A stretch of 64,000 nucleotides of DNA from Aradus depressus. Its lineage: Eukaryota > Arthropoda > Insecta > Hemiptera > Aradidae. The first letter of the stretch is position 1. The number at the start of each line of letters is the position of its first letter. The stretch is from the NCBI GenBank assembly GCA_963662175.1, contig OY759221.1:35524045-35588044 (forward strand). Reading direction: 5' to 3'. Shown here piece by piece: positions 32,569-44,261 of the stretch. A program made the translations under genes and the position numbers. The notes beneath the pieces were generated by a model. It ran no database searches and was not told the DNA's origin. It saw nothing but the letters and a program-made list of their open reading frames with translations.

Positions 32569-33249
32569 ATATATTATATAATATATACGCCAAAATTATT
32601 ATTATTATAATATTTTTATACGCTGCCTGCTAAGCCGTCATGTGATGTGACTCTTAAGTGCAGAAAGGTTGCCGACCCCTTTAGCCTATGTGTACTTGTG
32701 ATTCATTAGAATGCCTGGTTGATATTCTCAAATGCATATTCATAAGGGATGGGGGGGAGGGGGGGGGGATGAACTAACTTTTAACGCCCTCCCTTCTTCA
32801 CAAGCCCTAAACTGGGTTCGAAGTACTTCTACATAAACCTGTCTTTGGTCTGGGACTCAAACTTCATGCAAAAGCCAACATACATCTGTAAATAGGTAAT
32901 TCCTCTTGGTATGCGGATAGCAACCACGACTTGTAGATATTCTGGGAAATTTTAAGTTGTAAAAGTTTTGTCTCATATCTAAGTTTAGTGACTATTAATT
33001 TGTCACATTTTGAGCATTATTTAAAAAAAAGTCATCGCTGAATCCCCCGGTAGTGGACTTTACCAGCACGAATTAATCTCTTAATTTTTATTAAAATAAA
33101 AAGTGTATCTACTTATTATAAATGTATCTATGTATTAATATTCTTTTTTGTACTCATATATTTTTGAGTATATATATAATTTCATTTTACTTTTTTTAAT
33201 AGTTTTTTTATTACTAATCATACGTGTGTTAGACTCGAGTAGTTATAAA
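32569..33249. other. unannotated; G-run and D trace
   Basis: G-rich run at 32,751-32,769. A D-like remnant lies near 33,020-33,080. Nothing else. Confidence 0.4.
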
Positions 33250-33260
33250 TCTAATTTATA

Positions 33261-33555
33261 GAGGGCGCTGGTAGCTCAGTGGTATACGTGCTTGTCTTCT
33301 GAGCTCAAGATCGTGGGTTCGAATCCCGACCGAGGCCTCTAGTTTATTTTATCTGGGAAGTAAAATAAACTTAAGCACGCCGTCCTTCGGATGGGAAGTT
33401 AAGCGATGGTCCCGAGCCTGAACTATGTCAGGCAACATTTAGGACTTCCACAGTAGAGTCGGGCTCATGTCCACCAGAGTGATGAAAAAACGCTCTGGTA
33501 GTAGGCGGATATGACCTCGTAGTTAAAGCCCGGGCATGAGTCACAAAACCTAACC
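33261..33555 (+). mobile_element. SINE S1 with internal deletion and exact duplication
   Basis: Full ends, but about 50 bp around the GTACTCGTTAAAG block is missing. Target duplication tctaatttata at 33,250-33,260 and 33,556-33,566. B box GGTTCGAATCC intact. Confidence 0.95.
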
Positions 33556-33566
33556 TCTAATTTATA

Positions 33567-34045
33567 AGCTAGCTTAATGTATAAATTCTTTTGACGTATC
33601 CTATTACCATGTATTGGCTTAACGGAAATAAAATTATTATTATTTTTATAATCAATTACGTTTTCGCTCTCTCTGCAGAACCAATAAAAGACAGTTTGAG
33701 CAGCTTGTACCCAAGCTTTAAATAATAGTGGATGTAAATATCCAGACATGTCAGCTATAATAAATAAATGATACTAAAATTACAATTATTTTTCAAAATT
33801 CAAGCAATAGGGAAATCCCTAGTCAGCGAGACAATAGAATAAAAAAATGTCTAGAAGTACTGAGACCATATGATTTCTGTAGGATTCAACACTGAATTTG
33901 AGAACTAAGTTCAGTTTTTAAATTCAAAAACTTACATAATATCAAATTCTTTACCCCCCTCCCCTATAGTAAGAATTAGTAATATTGAGCTTATACCCTC
34001 TAAATGTCCTACGTAATTTATGAATGACCCCTTATTAGGGTTTAT
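33567..34045. other. unannotated
   Basis: No gene or repeat was recognised. Confidence 0.35.
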
Positions 34046-34049
34046 GAAA

Positions 34050-34375
34050 TGATCACACCCTAACACGTTCTCCCTTTGGCCGATTTGGTTCAATGAGAAC
34101 GCGTTTTCGCGGTTTTTGAGTTGAGCCCCTATTTTTGCCCCCCTTTCCTTTCCTATGATTCTGCTAAAAATTAATAAGTGTTGTTTTTTATTCATTTTGT
34201 GATACATTCATTACAACGGCAGTTAATTGAGTTATAGTATTAATCCTCCCCCTAGTCCTTCTCTTCCCTTTGTTCATTTTGGCTGAAAATTAATAGGTGG
34301 CGTCGTAAGGAGATTCTGGATTCACATATCAAATTTCTTGTGGATACATTCATTCTATCGGATGTTATCGTGTTC
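34050..34375 (-). repeat. composite repeat, two B units
   Basis: Reverse B landmarks (GAGTTGAGCCCCTATTTTTG, ACAACGGCAGTTAATTGAG). Confidence 0.65.
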
Positions 34376-34481
34376 ACAGAAACACACAAGCACTGTGGTA
34401 ATAAAGAAAAAGTTTAAGTTTTAATCTTAAATAAATGATTAATAAATAAAAATTTATATAATTAATAATAATGAAATAATA

Positions 34482-36513
34482 ATCTATATTAATAAAGCTG
34501 AAACGGGGTTTGTTTGTTTGTATGTTTGTTCCAGCATCACGCCCAAACGGCTGGACGGATCTTCATGAAACTTCACATGTAGCATTCTTTTGAGCCCGAT
34601 TGAATAATAGGCTATGTGGCGTCCCAAAATTTTGAACGGGAGGGGGGGGGTAGTTGGGGGGCCTAAGTATAAATATAGAGCTAACTCATTAACTAATGGG
34701 CGAATCGTCATGAAATTTCACATGTAGTATTTTTAAAAGCCAAATAGGAAAAAAAAGGTGTGTGGCGTCCCAAAGTTTTGAACGGGAGGGGGGGTTGTGG
34801 GGGGGCCTAAGTATAAATATAGAGCTAACTCTTTAACGGTTGGTCGGATTGTCACGAAATTTCACATGCAGTATTCCTGAAGGCCAAATAGAAAAATAAG
34901 GTGTGTGGCGTTCCAAAGTTTTGATCGGGAGGGGGGGTTGTAAGGGGGGCCTACGTATATAAATAGTGCTAACTCATTAACTAATGGTCGAATTGTCATG
35001 AAATTTCACATGTAGTATTCCTAAAGGTCAAATAGAAATATTAGGTGTGTGACGGCCCAAAATTTTGAACAGGAAGGAGGGTTGTTGGGGGGGCTAAATA
35101 TACATATAGAGTTAGCTCATTAACGGTTGGTCGTATTGTCACGAAATTTCGCATATATTATTCCTGAAGGCCAAATAGAAAAATAAGGAGTGTGGCGTCC
35201 CGAAGTTTTGAACGGGTGGCGGGGTTGAGGGGGGGGGGGGGACTAAGTATAAATATAGAGCTAGCTCATTAACGGTTGATCGTATTGTCATGAATCGGAT
35301 TGTCATGAATTTCACATGTAGTAGTAGTAACTATGTATTCGCTGTGGGGTTCACTGTTGCAAGACATTTACTAGCTGTGATGTCCAGCTTTCCTAATATC
35401 GTACTAGCTGTGGGGTCCGCTGTTGCAAGGTACTTACTAGCTGTAGTGCTCAGCCCCAGCGTTCCTAACTATGTACTGGCTGTGGGGTTCGCTGTTGCAA
35501 GGCACCTATAAGACATTTACTAGCTGTAATGCCCAGCGTTTCTAATTACGTACTAGCTGTGGGGTCTGCTGTTGCAAGGCGCTAGCAGTGTGGCCCAGCG
35601 TATTTCACTCGTAGGTACTAGCTGTGGGGTCCGCCGTTGCAAAACTCATACTAGCTGTGATGCCCTGTGGTTCTAACTACATACTATCTGTGGGGTTCGC
35701 AGTTGCAAGGCACCTACTACCTGTAGGGCCCAGCGTTCCTAAAAACGTACTAGCTGTGGGGTCCGTCGTTGCAAAAGCATACTAGCTGTGATGCCCAGGG
35801 TTCCTAATATCGTACTAGCTGTGGGGTCCGTTGTTGCAAGGCATTTACTAGCTGTAGTGCCCAGCGTTCCTAACTTCGTACTAGCTGTGGGGTCCGTTGT
35901 TGCAAGGCATTTACTAGCTGTAGTGCCCAGCGTTCCTAACTATGTACTAGCGTTGAAGTTCGCTGTTGCAAAGCACTTACTAACTGTAATGCCCAGCGTA
36001 TTTAACTACATACTAGCTGTGGGGTCCGCTGTTGCAAGGCACTTAATAGCTGTGATGCCCAGCGTTCCTAACTTCGTACTAGCTGTGGGGTCCGCTGTTG
36101 CGAGGCACATACTAGCCGTGGTGACCAGCGTTCCTAACTACGTACTAGCTGCTGGGTCCGCCGTCGCAAGGTACATACTAGCTATGATGCCCAGCATTCC
36201 CAACTACGTACTAGCTGTGGTGCTCAGCGTTGCAAGCCACATACTAGCTGTGGTCACAAACGTTCTTAAGTACGCACTGACTAGGACGTCCACCGATGCT
36301 AAGTATTCACTAGGTGTGGCTAGCGCATACTAGCTGTGGTGCCCAGGGGTCCTAAAAACTTACTAGCGTTACAACAGCTGAAGGACTATAAGCCTTATTC
36401 CGTATGAATAATATAAAATTATAACATCATGAATGTACTGTCGAGGAACTGAATAGCGTTATAGAAGATATTGGGAGAAAAATCAAAGTTCCCCGGGCAA
36501 CGCCGGGTATAAC
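34482..36513 (+). mobile_element. Helitron-like non-autonomous element with minisatellite, copy 1
   Basis: Starts at ATCTATATTAATAAAGCTGA, then five 145-bp subrepeats (34,540-35,310), a 33/66-bp minisatellite (35,325-36,345), a tail segment, and a terminal hairpin CCCGG-gcaacg-CCGGG (36,492-36,507). Such ends and internal minisatellites are known from Helentron-type Helitrons. The CTAG terminus seen in copy 2 is missing; the sequence diverges after GGTATAAC. Confidence 0.65.
35325..36345 (+). repeat. minisatellite of paired 33-bp monomers (66-bp dimer)
   Basis: Type A monomers read CTAGCTGTGGGGTCCGCTGT and type B CTAGCTGTAGTGCCCAGCGT at their start. The two alternate to give a 66-bp dimer. 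One frame stays open for 181 codons (35,788-36,333) because 66 is a multiple of 3. The predicted peptide is a monotonous hydrophobic 22-aa repeat, so coding is doubtful. Confidence 0.9.
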
Positions 36514-36516
36514 TTT

Positions 36517-36765
36517 GAAAGTCCCATCCGAAGGACGACGTGCTCAAGGCTATTTTCAACCTAAGTGAAATTTCACCTACCCAGGTTTATTTACATAACA
36601 TACGTCTCATTATCGAGTACCTCACATTCGAAAAAGTCCTGGTACATCGCTTAAAGTCCCATCCGAAGGACGACGTCCTCATAATTATTTTTCACTTCCC
36701 GATTATAACATCTGACCTAAGTGCCTCAGCTAGATTTCTAAGTGGCGATCCTGAGCTCGGTAGAC
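36517..36765 (-). mobile_element. SINE S1-like, very degenerate
   Basis: GTCCCATCCGAAGGACGACG occurs twice (36,522 and 36,656), with GAGTACCTCACATTC between and CCTGAGCTCGG at the end, in S1 reverse order. Confidence 0.55.
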
Positions 36766-36984
36766 TCCATTCTTCAAATTTCTTGCTTTTTAACGGTTTA
36801 TAGATTTAATATTTGTTAACTGACAGAGCCATAGAGTGTGCTGGTTTCGGATTATGCCAACGTCAGCACAACGTTCAGACTGACTTTAAATATGGTGACA
36901 CCGATCCACTATGGAAGAAAAATGCCAAAAAAAAAAAAGATGTATGTATAGATATGAACACAAATTAAAACTTGTGTACATTGT
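36766..36984. other. unannotated
   Basis: Short AT-rich spacer between the Helitron-like copies. Confidence 0.4.
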
Positions 36985-36988
36985 GATA

Positions 36989-39900
36989 TAATCTATATTA
37001 ATAAAGCTGAAACTGGGTTTGTTTGTTTGTTTGTATGTTTGTTCCAGCATCGTCCCAAAGTTTTGAACGGGAGGGGGGGTTGTGGGGGGGCCTAAGTATA
37101 AATATAGAGCTAACTCATTAACTAATGGGCGAATCGTCATGAAATTTCACATGTAGTATTTTTAAAAGCCAAATAGGAAAAAAAGGTGTGTGGCGTCCCA
37201 AAGTTTTGAACGGGAGGGGGGGTTGTGGGGGGGCCTAAGTATAAATATAGAGCTAACTCTTTAACAGTTGGTCGCATTGTCACGAAGTTACACATGTAGT
37301 ATTCCTGAAGACCAAATAAAAAAATAGGCGGTGTGACGGCTCAAAATTTTTTACGGGAGGGGGGGTAGTGGCGGGGCCTAAGTATAAATATAGAGCTAAC
37401 TCATTAACTAATGGGCGAATCGTCATGAAATTTCACATGTAGTATTTTTAAAAGCCAAATAGGAAAAAAAGGTGTGTGGCGTCCCAAAGTTTTGAACGGG
37501 AGGGGGGGTTGTGGGGGGGTCTAAGTATAAATATGGAGCTAACTCTTTAAAGGTTGGTCGTATTGTCACGAAATTTCGCATATATTATTCCTGAAGGCCA
37601 AATAGAAAAATAAGGAGTGTGGCGTCCCGAAGTTTTGAACGGGTGGCGGGGTTAAGGGAGGGGGGGGACGTAAGTATACATATAGAGTTAGCTCATTAAC
37701 GGTTGATCGTATTGTCATGAATCGGATTGTCATGAATTTCACATGTAGTAGTAGTAGTAACTATGTATTCGCTGTGGGGTTTACTGTTGCAAGACATTTA
37801 CTAGCTGTGATGTCCAGCGTTCCTAATATCGTACTAGCTGTGGGGTCGGCTGTTGCAAGGCACTTACTAGCTGTAGTGCTCAGCCCCAGCGTTCCTAACT
37901 ATGTACTGGCTGTGGGGTTCGCTGTTGCAAGGCACCTACAAGACATTTACTAGCTGTGATGCCCAGCGTTCTTAATTACGTACTAGCTGTGGGGTCTGCT
38001 GTTGCAAGGCGCTAGCAGTGTAGCCCAGCGTATTTAACTACGTAGGTACTAGCTGGGGGGTCCACCGTTGCAAAACTCATACTAGCTGTGATGCCCTGTG
38101 GTTCTAACTACATACAATCTGTGGGGTCCGCAGTTGCAAAGCACCTACTACCTGTAGGGCCCAGCGTTCCTAAAAACGTACTAGCTGTGGGGTCCGTTGT
38201 TGCAAGGCATTTACTTGCTGTAGTGCCCAGCGTTCCTAACTATGTACTAGCTGTGAAGTTCGCTGTTGCAAAGCACTTACTAACTGTAATGCCCAGCGTA
38301 TTTAACTACGTACTAGCTGTGGGGTCCGCTGTTGCAAGGCACTTAATAGCTGTGATGCCCAGCGTTCCTAACTTCGTACTAGCTTTGGGGTCCGCTGTTG
38401 CGAGGCACATACTAGCTGTGGTGACCAGCGTTCCTAACTACGTACTAGCTGTGGGGTCCGTTGTTGCAAGGCATTTACTAGCTGTAGTGCCCAGCGTTCC
38501 TAACTATGTACTAGCTGTGAAGTTCGCTGTTGCAAAGCACTTACTAACTGTAATGCCCAGCGTATTTAACTACATACTAGCTGTGGGGTCCGCTGTTGCA
38601 AGGCGCTAGCAGTGTGGCCCAGCGTATTTAACTACGTAGGTACTAGCTGTGGGGTCCACCGTTGCAAAACTCATACTAGCTGTGATGCCCTGTGGTTTTA
38701 ACTACATACTATCTGTGGGGTCCGCAGTTGCAAGGCACCTACTACCTGTAGGGCCCAGCGTTCCTAAAAACGTACTAGCTGTGGGGTCCGTCGTTGCAAA
38801 AGCATACTAGCTGTGATGCCCAGGGTTCCTAATATCGTACTAGCTGTGGGGTCCGCTGCTGCAAGGCACTTACTAGCTGTAGTGCTCAGCCCCAGCGTTC
38901 CTAACTATGTACTGGCTGTGGGGTTCGCTGTTGCAAGGCACCTACAAGACATTTACTAGCTGTGATGCCCAGCGTTCCTAATTACGTACTAGCTGTGGGC
39001 TCTGCTGTTGCAAGGCGCTAGCAGTGTGGCCCAGCGTATTTAACTACGTAGGTACTAGCTGTGGGGTCCGCCGTTGCAAAACTCATACTAGCTATGATAC
39101 CCTGTGGTTCTAACTACATACTATCTGTGGGGTCCGCAGTTGCAAGGCACCTACTACCTGTAGGGCCCAGTGTTCCTAACTTCGTACTAGCTGTGGGGTC
39201 CGCTGTTGCGAGGCACATACTAGCTGTGGTGACCAGCGTTCCTAACTACGTACTAGCTGTGGGGTCCGCTCTTGCGAGACACATACTAGCTGCGGTGACC
39301 AGCGTTCTAACTACATACTAGCTGTGGGATCCGCCGTTGCAAGGCATATATTAGCTGTGGTCACAAACGTTCTTAAGTTCGCACTGGCTAGGACGTCCAG
39401 CGAAGCTAACTATTCACTAGCTGTGGTTTCCGCCGTTGAAAGGCGCATACTAGCTGTGGTGCCCAGGGGTCCTAAAAACGTCTAGCGTTGCTATAGTTGA
39501 AGGACTATAAGCCTTATTCCGTATGAATAATTGAAAATTATAACATCATGAATGTACTGTTAAAAGGTAAGCGGATTGGCATGAATTTCACATGTAGTAG
39601 TAGTAACTATGTATTCGCTGTGGGGTTCACTGTTGCAAGACATTTACTAGCTGTGATGTCCAGCGTTCCTAATATCGTACTAGCTGTGGGGTCCGCTGTT
39701 GCAAGGCACTTACTAGCTGTAGTGCTCAGCCCCAGCGTTCCTAACTATGTACTGGCTGTGGGGTTCGCTGTTGCAAGGCACCTACAAGACATTTACTAGC
39801 TGTGATGCCCAGCGTTCCTAATTACGTACTAGCTGTGGGGTCCGCTGTTGCAAGGCATTTACTAGCTGCGGTCAATAGCGTTCTTAAGTACGCACTGGCT

Positions 39901-40154
39901 AGGATGTCCAGCGATGCTAAGTATTCACTATCTGTGGTTTCCGCCGTTGAAAGACGCATACTAGCTGTGATGCCCAGGGGTCCTAAAAACTTACTAGCTG
40001 GGGTGTTTGACGTTGAAGGACAATAAGCCTTATTCCGTATGAATAATTGAAAATTATAACATCATGAATGTACTGTTGAAGAATTTAAAAGACTTTTAGG
40101 AGATATTAGTAGAAAAGTCAAAGTTCCCCGGGCAACGCCGGGTATTACTGCTAG
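36989..40154 (+). mobile_element. Helitron-like non-autonomous element with minisatellite, copy 2
   Basis: Same 5' start as copy 1, five 145-bp subrepeats (37,040-37,745), minisatellite blocks at 37,757-39,490 and 39,600-40,020, hairpin CCCGG/CCGGG (40,127-40,142), 8-nt spacer, then CTAG (40,151-40,154) followed by T. A 3' hairpin followed by CTRR before T is the hallmark of Helitron termini. No Rep/helicase ORF is present. Confidence 0.75.
37757..40020 (+). repeat. minisatellite of 33/66-bp units, two blocks
   Basis: Same monomers as 35,325-36,345, ordered into longer repeating blocks. A block boundary at about 39,500-39,600 repeats the tail segment (AAGCCTTATTCCGTATGAAT) and the lead-in (TTTCACATGTAGTAGTAGTA), so the second block is an internal duplication. 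Confidence 0.9.
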
Positions 40155-40860
40155 TAATTAAATAAACAAACAATGTAGACAACAAGAATTACCACATTTC
40201 CTATAACAATTTTATTACTTTTATGGTCTTTTACTAAATATTGATTTCTACAGTAGTTTCTGAAGAGTTCAAAACGTGCAATTTTTAAGAAAGTGCACGT
40301 ATATTTAAAAAAATTCAATTAACCAACTTTTCATTTATAATTCTAAAGAGATGCCATTTTTAATAATTTTAAATCTAATCCTGGAACAAATATTAAATTT
40401 ATTTTCTTAAATCTACACTATTAAAATTAAAAACTAAACATTGAAACAAACAAAAATCAAAAGAAAATTCTTAAAAACTAACTTCTTAACACTAATTCAG
40501 TATTATATTTTGGCCATTCTTAAAAAATTAAGTTATATATTTCTTGGCATATATTCTGTACATATAAACAAATAAAAGTACCTTCTTTTTGGATCAATTT
40601 CACCGTCAATACACTTCTATTTAGTTCATCACACTTTAAGCCTAAACACGACTGTCTACCTTCACTCAGACCGTAGCTATTCTACCAAGGCCTCGACACT
40701 ACTCTCCACTCACTAAAAAAACAGCAGTTGGCCGTGTTTTTTTTTTTTTACTCATTTCTTTAAAGATAAATTTGTTTTATTTAAAGATAAATTAATTTTT
40801 TAATGTTTATAATTTAATCTTTTTAATGTGTGTATTATTTTTATACATCACAGCATACAG
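40155..40860 (-). mobile_element. element E, copy 1 (decayed ORF)
   Basis: Matches 41,650-43,260 with that copy's insertion removed. The minus strand holds a broken version of the 76-aa ORF (about 40,560-40,760) with stops. It abuts the Helitron-like terminus. Confidence 0.6.
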
Positions 40861-40864
40861 ACAT

Positions 40865-40990
40865 TTTTTTTTTTTCATTTTTAGAATCAGGAGGTCGGAA
40901 AACATGAAATTCCGTCGAAAACTCCGCATCGAATTTTTCATCGATTGCATAACTTCCCCTATACTTTGTATAAATGGGGAAGTAAGTAAA
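40865..40990 (-). repeat. block C of the composite repeat
   Basis: AGGAGGTCGGAAAACATGAA, then CATAACTTCCCCTATACTTT, then GGGGAAGT. Confidence 0.65.
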
Positions 40991-41640
40991 ATAGGACTTA
41001 AATAAAAAGGTTCTGAAATTCAATAAATTATTAAAATATTGTCAGTTTTTTTAAAATAATATAGACATATCAAAAGACATAATGACTTTATCAGTAAATA
41101 AAGCATGAATTGGGTTATAAAGAGTAGACAGTAGATAAGGAACTGTCAGAGTTGCTTTGAGAAATGACAACCAAAAAAAGTGTGAATATCTAAGATTTCT
41201 ACAGAAGAGGGCTCCGGGCCCCCCCTCACATTTTGATAAATTGGCTGTAATTGTGGCAGCCTCTCTTCCAGGTGTATGCTTTTAGCGTTCCGCTAAAATG
41301 ACAGCACCACTCAGGAGCTAGCGTTGGATAATGGAGCCAGGCCCCCACCCCATTTTGCTTCCTATCTTAACACTCAATTCAAGAATCTGTGGCGGATCTA
41401 AAGAAGAATGGTGGAGAAAATATGATTTTTCAATGCCATCCCTTAGAGAACAAAATACGTTTAATATTCAGGCATTGGAGTAGCGTAGTAGTAGAGATGA
41501 TTTTTTGTTATAAACATAATTATTATTATAAACTACATGACAAAGTACTGTCGTAAAAAAATGAGGTTTAAGTGTTAAATAAAACTAAATAAATAATAAT
41601 TCGATAAATAATTAATAAAATTAAACAAATAATGAAAAAT
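40991..41640. other. unannotated
   Basis: A short GC-rich patch near 41,205-41,230. No feature was recognised. Confidence 0.4.
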
Positions 41641-41944
41641 AATAATTAAATAAACAATGAATTATAAATTACCACATTTCCTGTAGAAATTTTATCTCTT
41701 TTCTTCTACTAAATTTTGATTTTTACAGTAATTTCCGAAAAGGGCCCTAAATAAATATCAAAAGTTCAAGACGTGCAGTTTTTAAGAAAGTGGACGTCTT
41801 TAAAAAAAAATTCAATTAACCAACTTTTCATTTGGATTTCTAAAAAGATGCCATTTTTAATAATTTTAAATAATATTAAACCTAATCCAAAGGTTTTCAA
41901 ATAATTTATCAATTTAGTAAAAGGCAATTTCAATATATAATTTA

Positions 41945-41990
41945 TTTCATTTTTTTCTCAAGACGTTTCGACTTATATTGTCATTTTCAA
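41945..41990 (-). ncRNA. hammerhead-like core, degenerate
   Basis: On the minus strand TGAAAATGACAATATAAGTC is followed by GAAACGTC: a GAC/GTC stem, then GAAAC and GUC. CUGANGA is changed to TTGAAAA. Confidence 0.3.
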
Positions 41991-42261
41991 TTCTAAAAAA
42001 CATTTTTCATTTAATAATAACAACATTTAAATTTATTAACAAATTATTTTTTACATCAATATTACATAAAAAAGACAGATAAGGACTCACCAACAACACA
42101 GATCAATCCCCATTTATTATTTCATTCCTATATTATACAAGGAATATCGTCATTTTTATATATTATTTCACTTTGTTTTAATAAAAACCTTGCATCTTTC
42201 TAACCAAACAATATTATAAATAGAACCTATAGCCTTGTTATAAACTACATCTAAATCTTTT

Positions 42262-42607
42262 GAGGGCGCCGGTAGCTCAGTGGTATGCGTGCTTGACTTC
42301 TGAGCTCAAGGTCGTGGTATCGTAACCCGACCGAGGCCCTTAGTTTATTTTATCTGGGAGATAAAATAAACTTAAGAACGCCGTCCTTCGGATGGGACGT
42401 TAAGCGTTGGTCCCGACCCTGTACGATGTCAGGTACTCGTTAAAGACCCCTAACCTAGATGAATAAAAATTTAGGGTAGGCAAAATTTAGGACTCCCACA
42501 GTAGAGTCGGGCTCATGTCCACCAGAGTGACGAAAGAGCGCTCTGGTAGTAGGCGATATGACCTCGTTGTTAAAAGCTCGGGCATGAGTCATAAAACCTA
42601 ACCTAAC
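42262..42607 (+). mobile_element. SINE S1, full length, with 17-bp duplication
   Basis: Target duplication ctacatctaaatctttt at 42,245-42,261 and 42,608-42,624, exact. Head, hairpin, body and CCTAA tail all present. Confidence 0.95.
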
Positions 42608-42853
42608 CTACATCTAAATCTTTTTCATTTAAAATCGATATTTAATTCGTTTTCAAATAATTTTACTGGGCCAACAGGGAAAATGAATATAATAGAATTT
42701 ACTAGATCAAATATTTTGGGTTTATTTTTTTAAACCATCTACATTATAAAATTAAAAAACTAAACAATGAAACAAACAAAAATAGAAAGAAAAATCTTAA
42801 AAACTAAATTCTTAACACTAATTCAATCTTTTTTCTTTTATATTTTTTGGCCA

Positions 42854-43084
42854 TTATTTAAAATTTAAGTTTTCTGGGCATATATCCTGTTCATATAAAC
42901 AAACAACAGTACCTTCTTTACGGATCAATTTCACCGTCAATTCACTTCTATTTAGTTCATTGCAATTTAAGCCTGAACACCACTGTCCATCTTTCACACA
43001 GCCCGTCTCCATTGAACACTGGCCTCGACTCTCTACCCATACTAATAAAACAGCTGATGCCGTCTTTCGTTTTTTTACTGGCAT
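42854..43084 (-). CDS. 76-aa cysteine-containing ORF of element E
   Basis: ATG to stop. It starts with a basic stretch (MPVKKRKT) and then shows six cysteines, including GQCSMETGC and GQWCSGLNC, with CLYEQDICP near the end. The paralogue at 40,560-40,760 keeps NRSxLTVKLIxKEGT in the same frame despite stops, which suggests the frame was once under coding constraint. The cysteine spacing could bind metal or form disulfides. I do not recognise the family. It may be one exon of a transposon gene. Confidence 0.35.
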   Translation of the reverse strand: MPVKKRKTASAVLLVWVESRGQCSMETGCVKDGQWCSGLNCNELNRSELTVKLIRKEGTVVCLYEQDICPENLNFK

Positions 43085-43260
43085 TTGTTCTAAAAGAAAT
43101 GGTTTCTTATTATTTATTTAATTATATCTAATTCAGTTTCTTTTTATAGAAACATAAATATAATTAATTTGTCTTTTTTTATTAATAATAATTTAATGTG
43201 TCTATTATTTTTATACATCACAGTACAATACAGATAAACATACTCAAGCAAAATACTTGG

Positions 43261-43810
43261 AAAATACTTTTTTACATTTCGTTACAAATTTACTAATTTC
43301 ACAAGTAATTATTACAATTTGTGGGGAAAGAACAATAAAAAAAAGTTTAACCATTAGTAAGATTTGAGGTTAGTTGCGGGGCTTGTGGTGGTAAAGAAGT
43401 TTTCACCGCAGCGAGGTGTTAGACCCTGATATTTAATTAAGAAAAAACTTTGAAAGGATTAATTTAGAGGTGTTGCTAGCGTGCAGCCCCAACTTATCTT
43501 ATGAAATAATTCGATTTTAGCTTCACTAATTGTCTCTATTCACTTCATCTCTTTCCCAGGCAATATTTAATATAAAAAAAACAATTTGACGGTGAATCAG
43601 AGGTAATGTATTTAAAAAACTATGTGAGTCACCAGACGCATGACAGGTGCGGAGCTCCTCCGTCATGTTTATGGTTGAAAATAATTTTTGACTGAAAGTA
43701 ATTTCAAACTGAAATTATAAAATTGTTCATGTAAATTTATTAGGGAAAAGTAATCGAATTGACGAATGCATGCTCTTAAGGAGTATTATGTTGAAAGTAT
43801 TCAGGAATGA
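43261..43810. other. unannotated; D trace
   Basis: GACGGTGAATCAGAGGTAATG near 43,587 (20-bp core) is a D remnant. No gene was seen. Confidence 0.35.
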
Positions 43811-43814
43811 AAAA

Positions 43815-43975
43815 TTGGTTGGTTGGTTGGTTTATTACATTCCTTGTCCTGAGCCAGCGAACTCTTTATACAAATGACGAGAACAGCCATGATGGGATCC
43901 CACAGGGGGGCCGGGGAAGGCCAAGCACAGGACCCAGGGCAACCAACGAACAGGCAGGCCGGGCCAGGGGGACAA
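43815..43975 (+). repeat. dispersed repeat F, copy 2
   Basis: Shares GGTTGGTTGGTT to GGATCCCACAGGGGG with 21,040-21,195. Followed by a GC-rich stretch to 44,200 that is unrecognised. Confidence 0.7.
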
Positions 43976-44261
43976 ACAACAGCAACGCCAGGCCACTCTC
44001 TCAAGTATATGTAAGCACTTAGTTTAATCTAAGATAGCGGGGCTTGAAGATGAGGGTGTGCATATGAGGAAAACCGTCCACACCCTCCAAGTCCGGGTCT
44101 GTTCCAGTCCAGAGGCCCCGGCGGAGCTGCCCCAGGGCCCCCCGATCCAGCCAGCCGCGCACGCCAGCCACCCGAGGGCCCCACGTTTAGACCCTACTCA
44201 ACTGGCAGTGCGACCTAAAAATTGTATAGTAGTTGTAACAAAATTGTATTTACATATTATT

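Larger units (their letters stand above)
41650..43260 (-). mobile_element. element E, copy 2, interrupted
   Basis: Two matching parts (41,650-41,885 and 42,725-43,260) align to copy 1. The 41,890-42,720 interval is inserted sequence with a hammerhead-like trace (41,945-41,985) and a full SINE. Confidence 0.6.

Noticed and set aside
35325..40020. CRISPR-like array
   Set aside because: Adjacent units are homologous throughout with no unique spacers, and the context is eukaryotic.
35290..40026. Series of repeat proteins encoded by the 66-bp array
   Set aside because: Open frames arise automatically from a period divisible by 3, the blocks are interrupted, and no start signal or domain supports coding.
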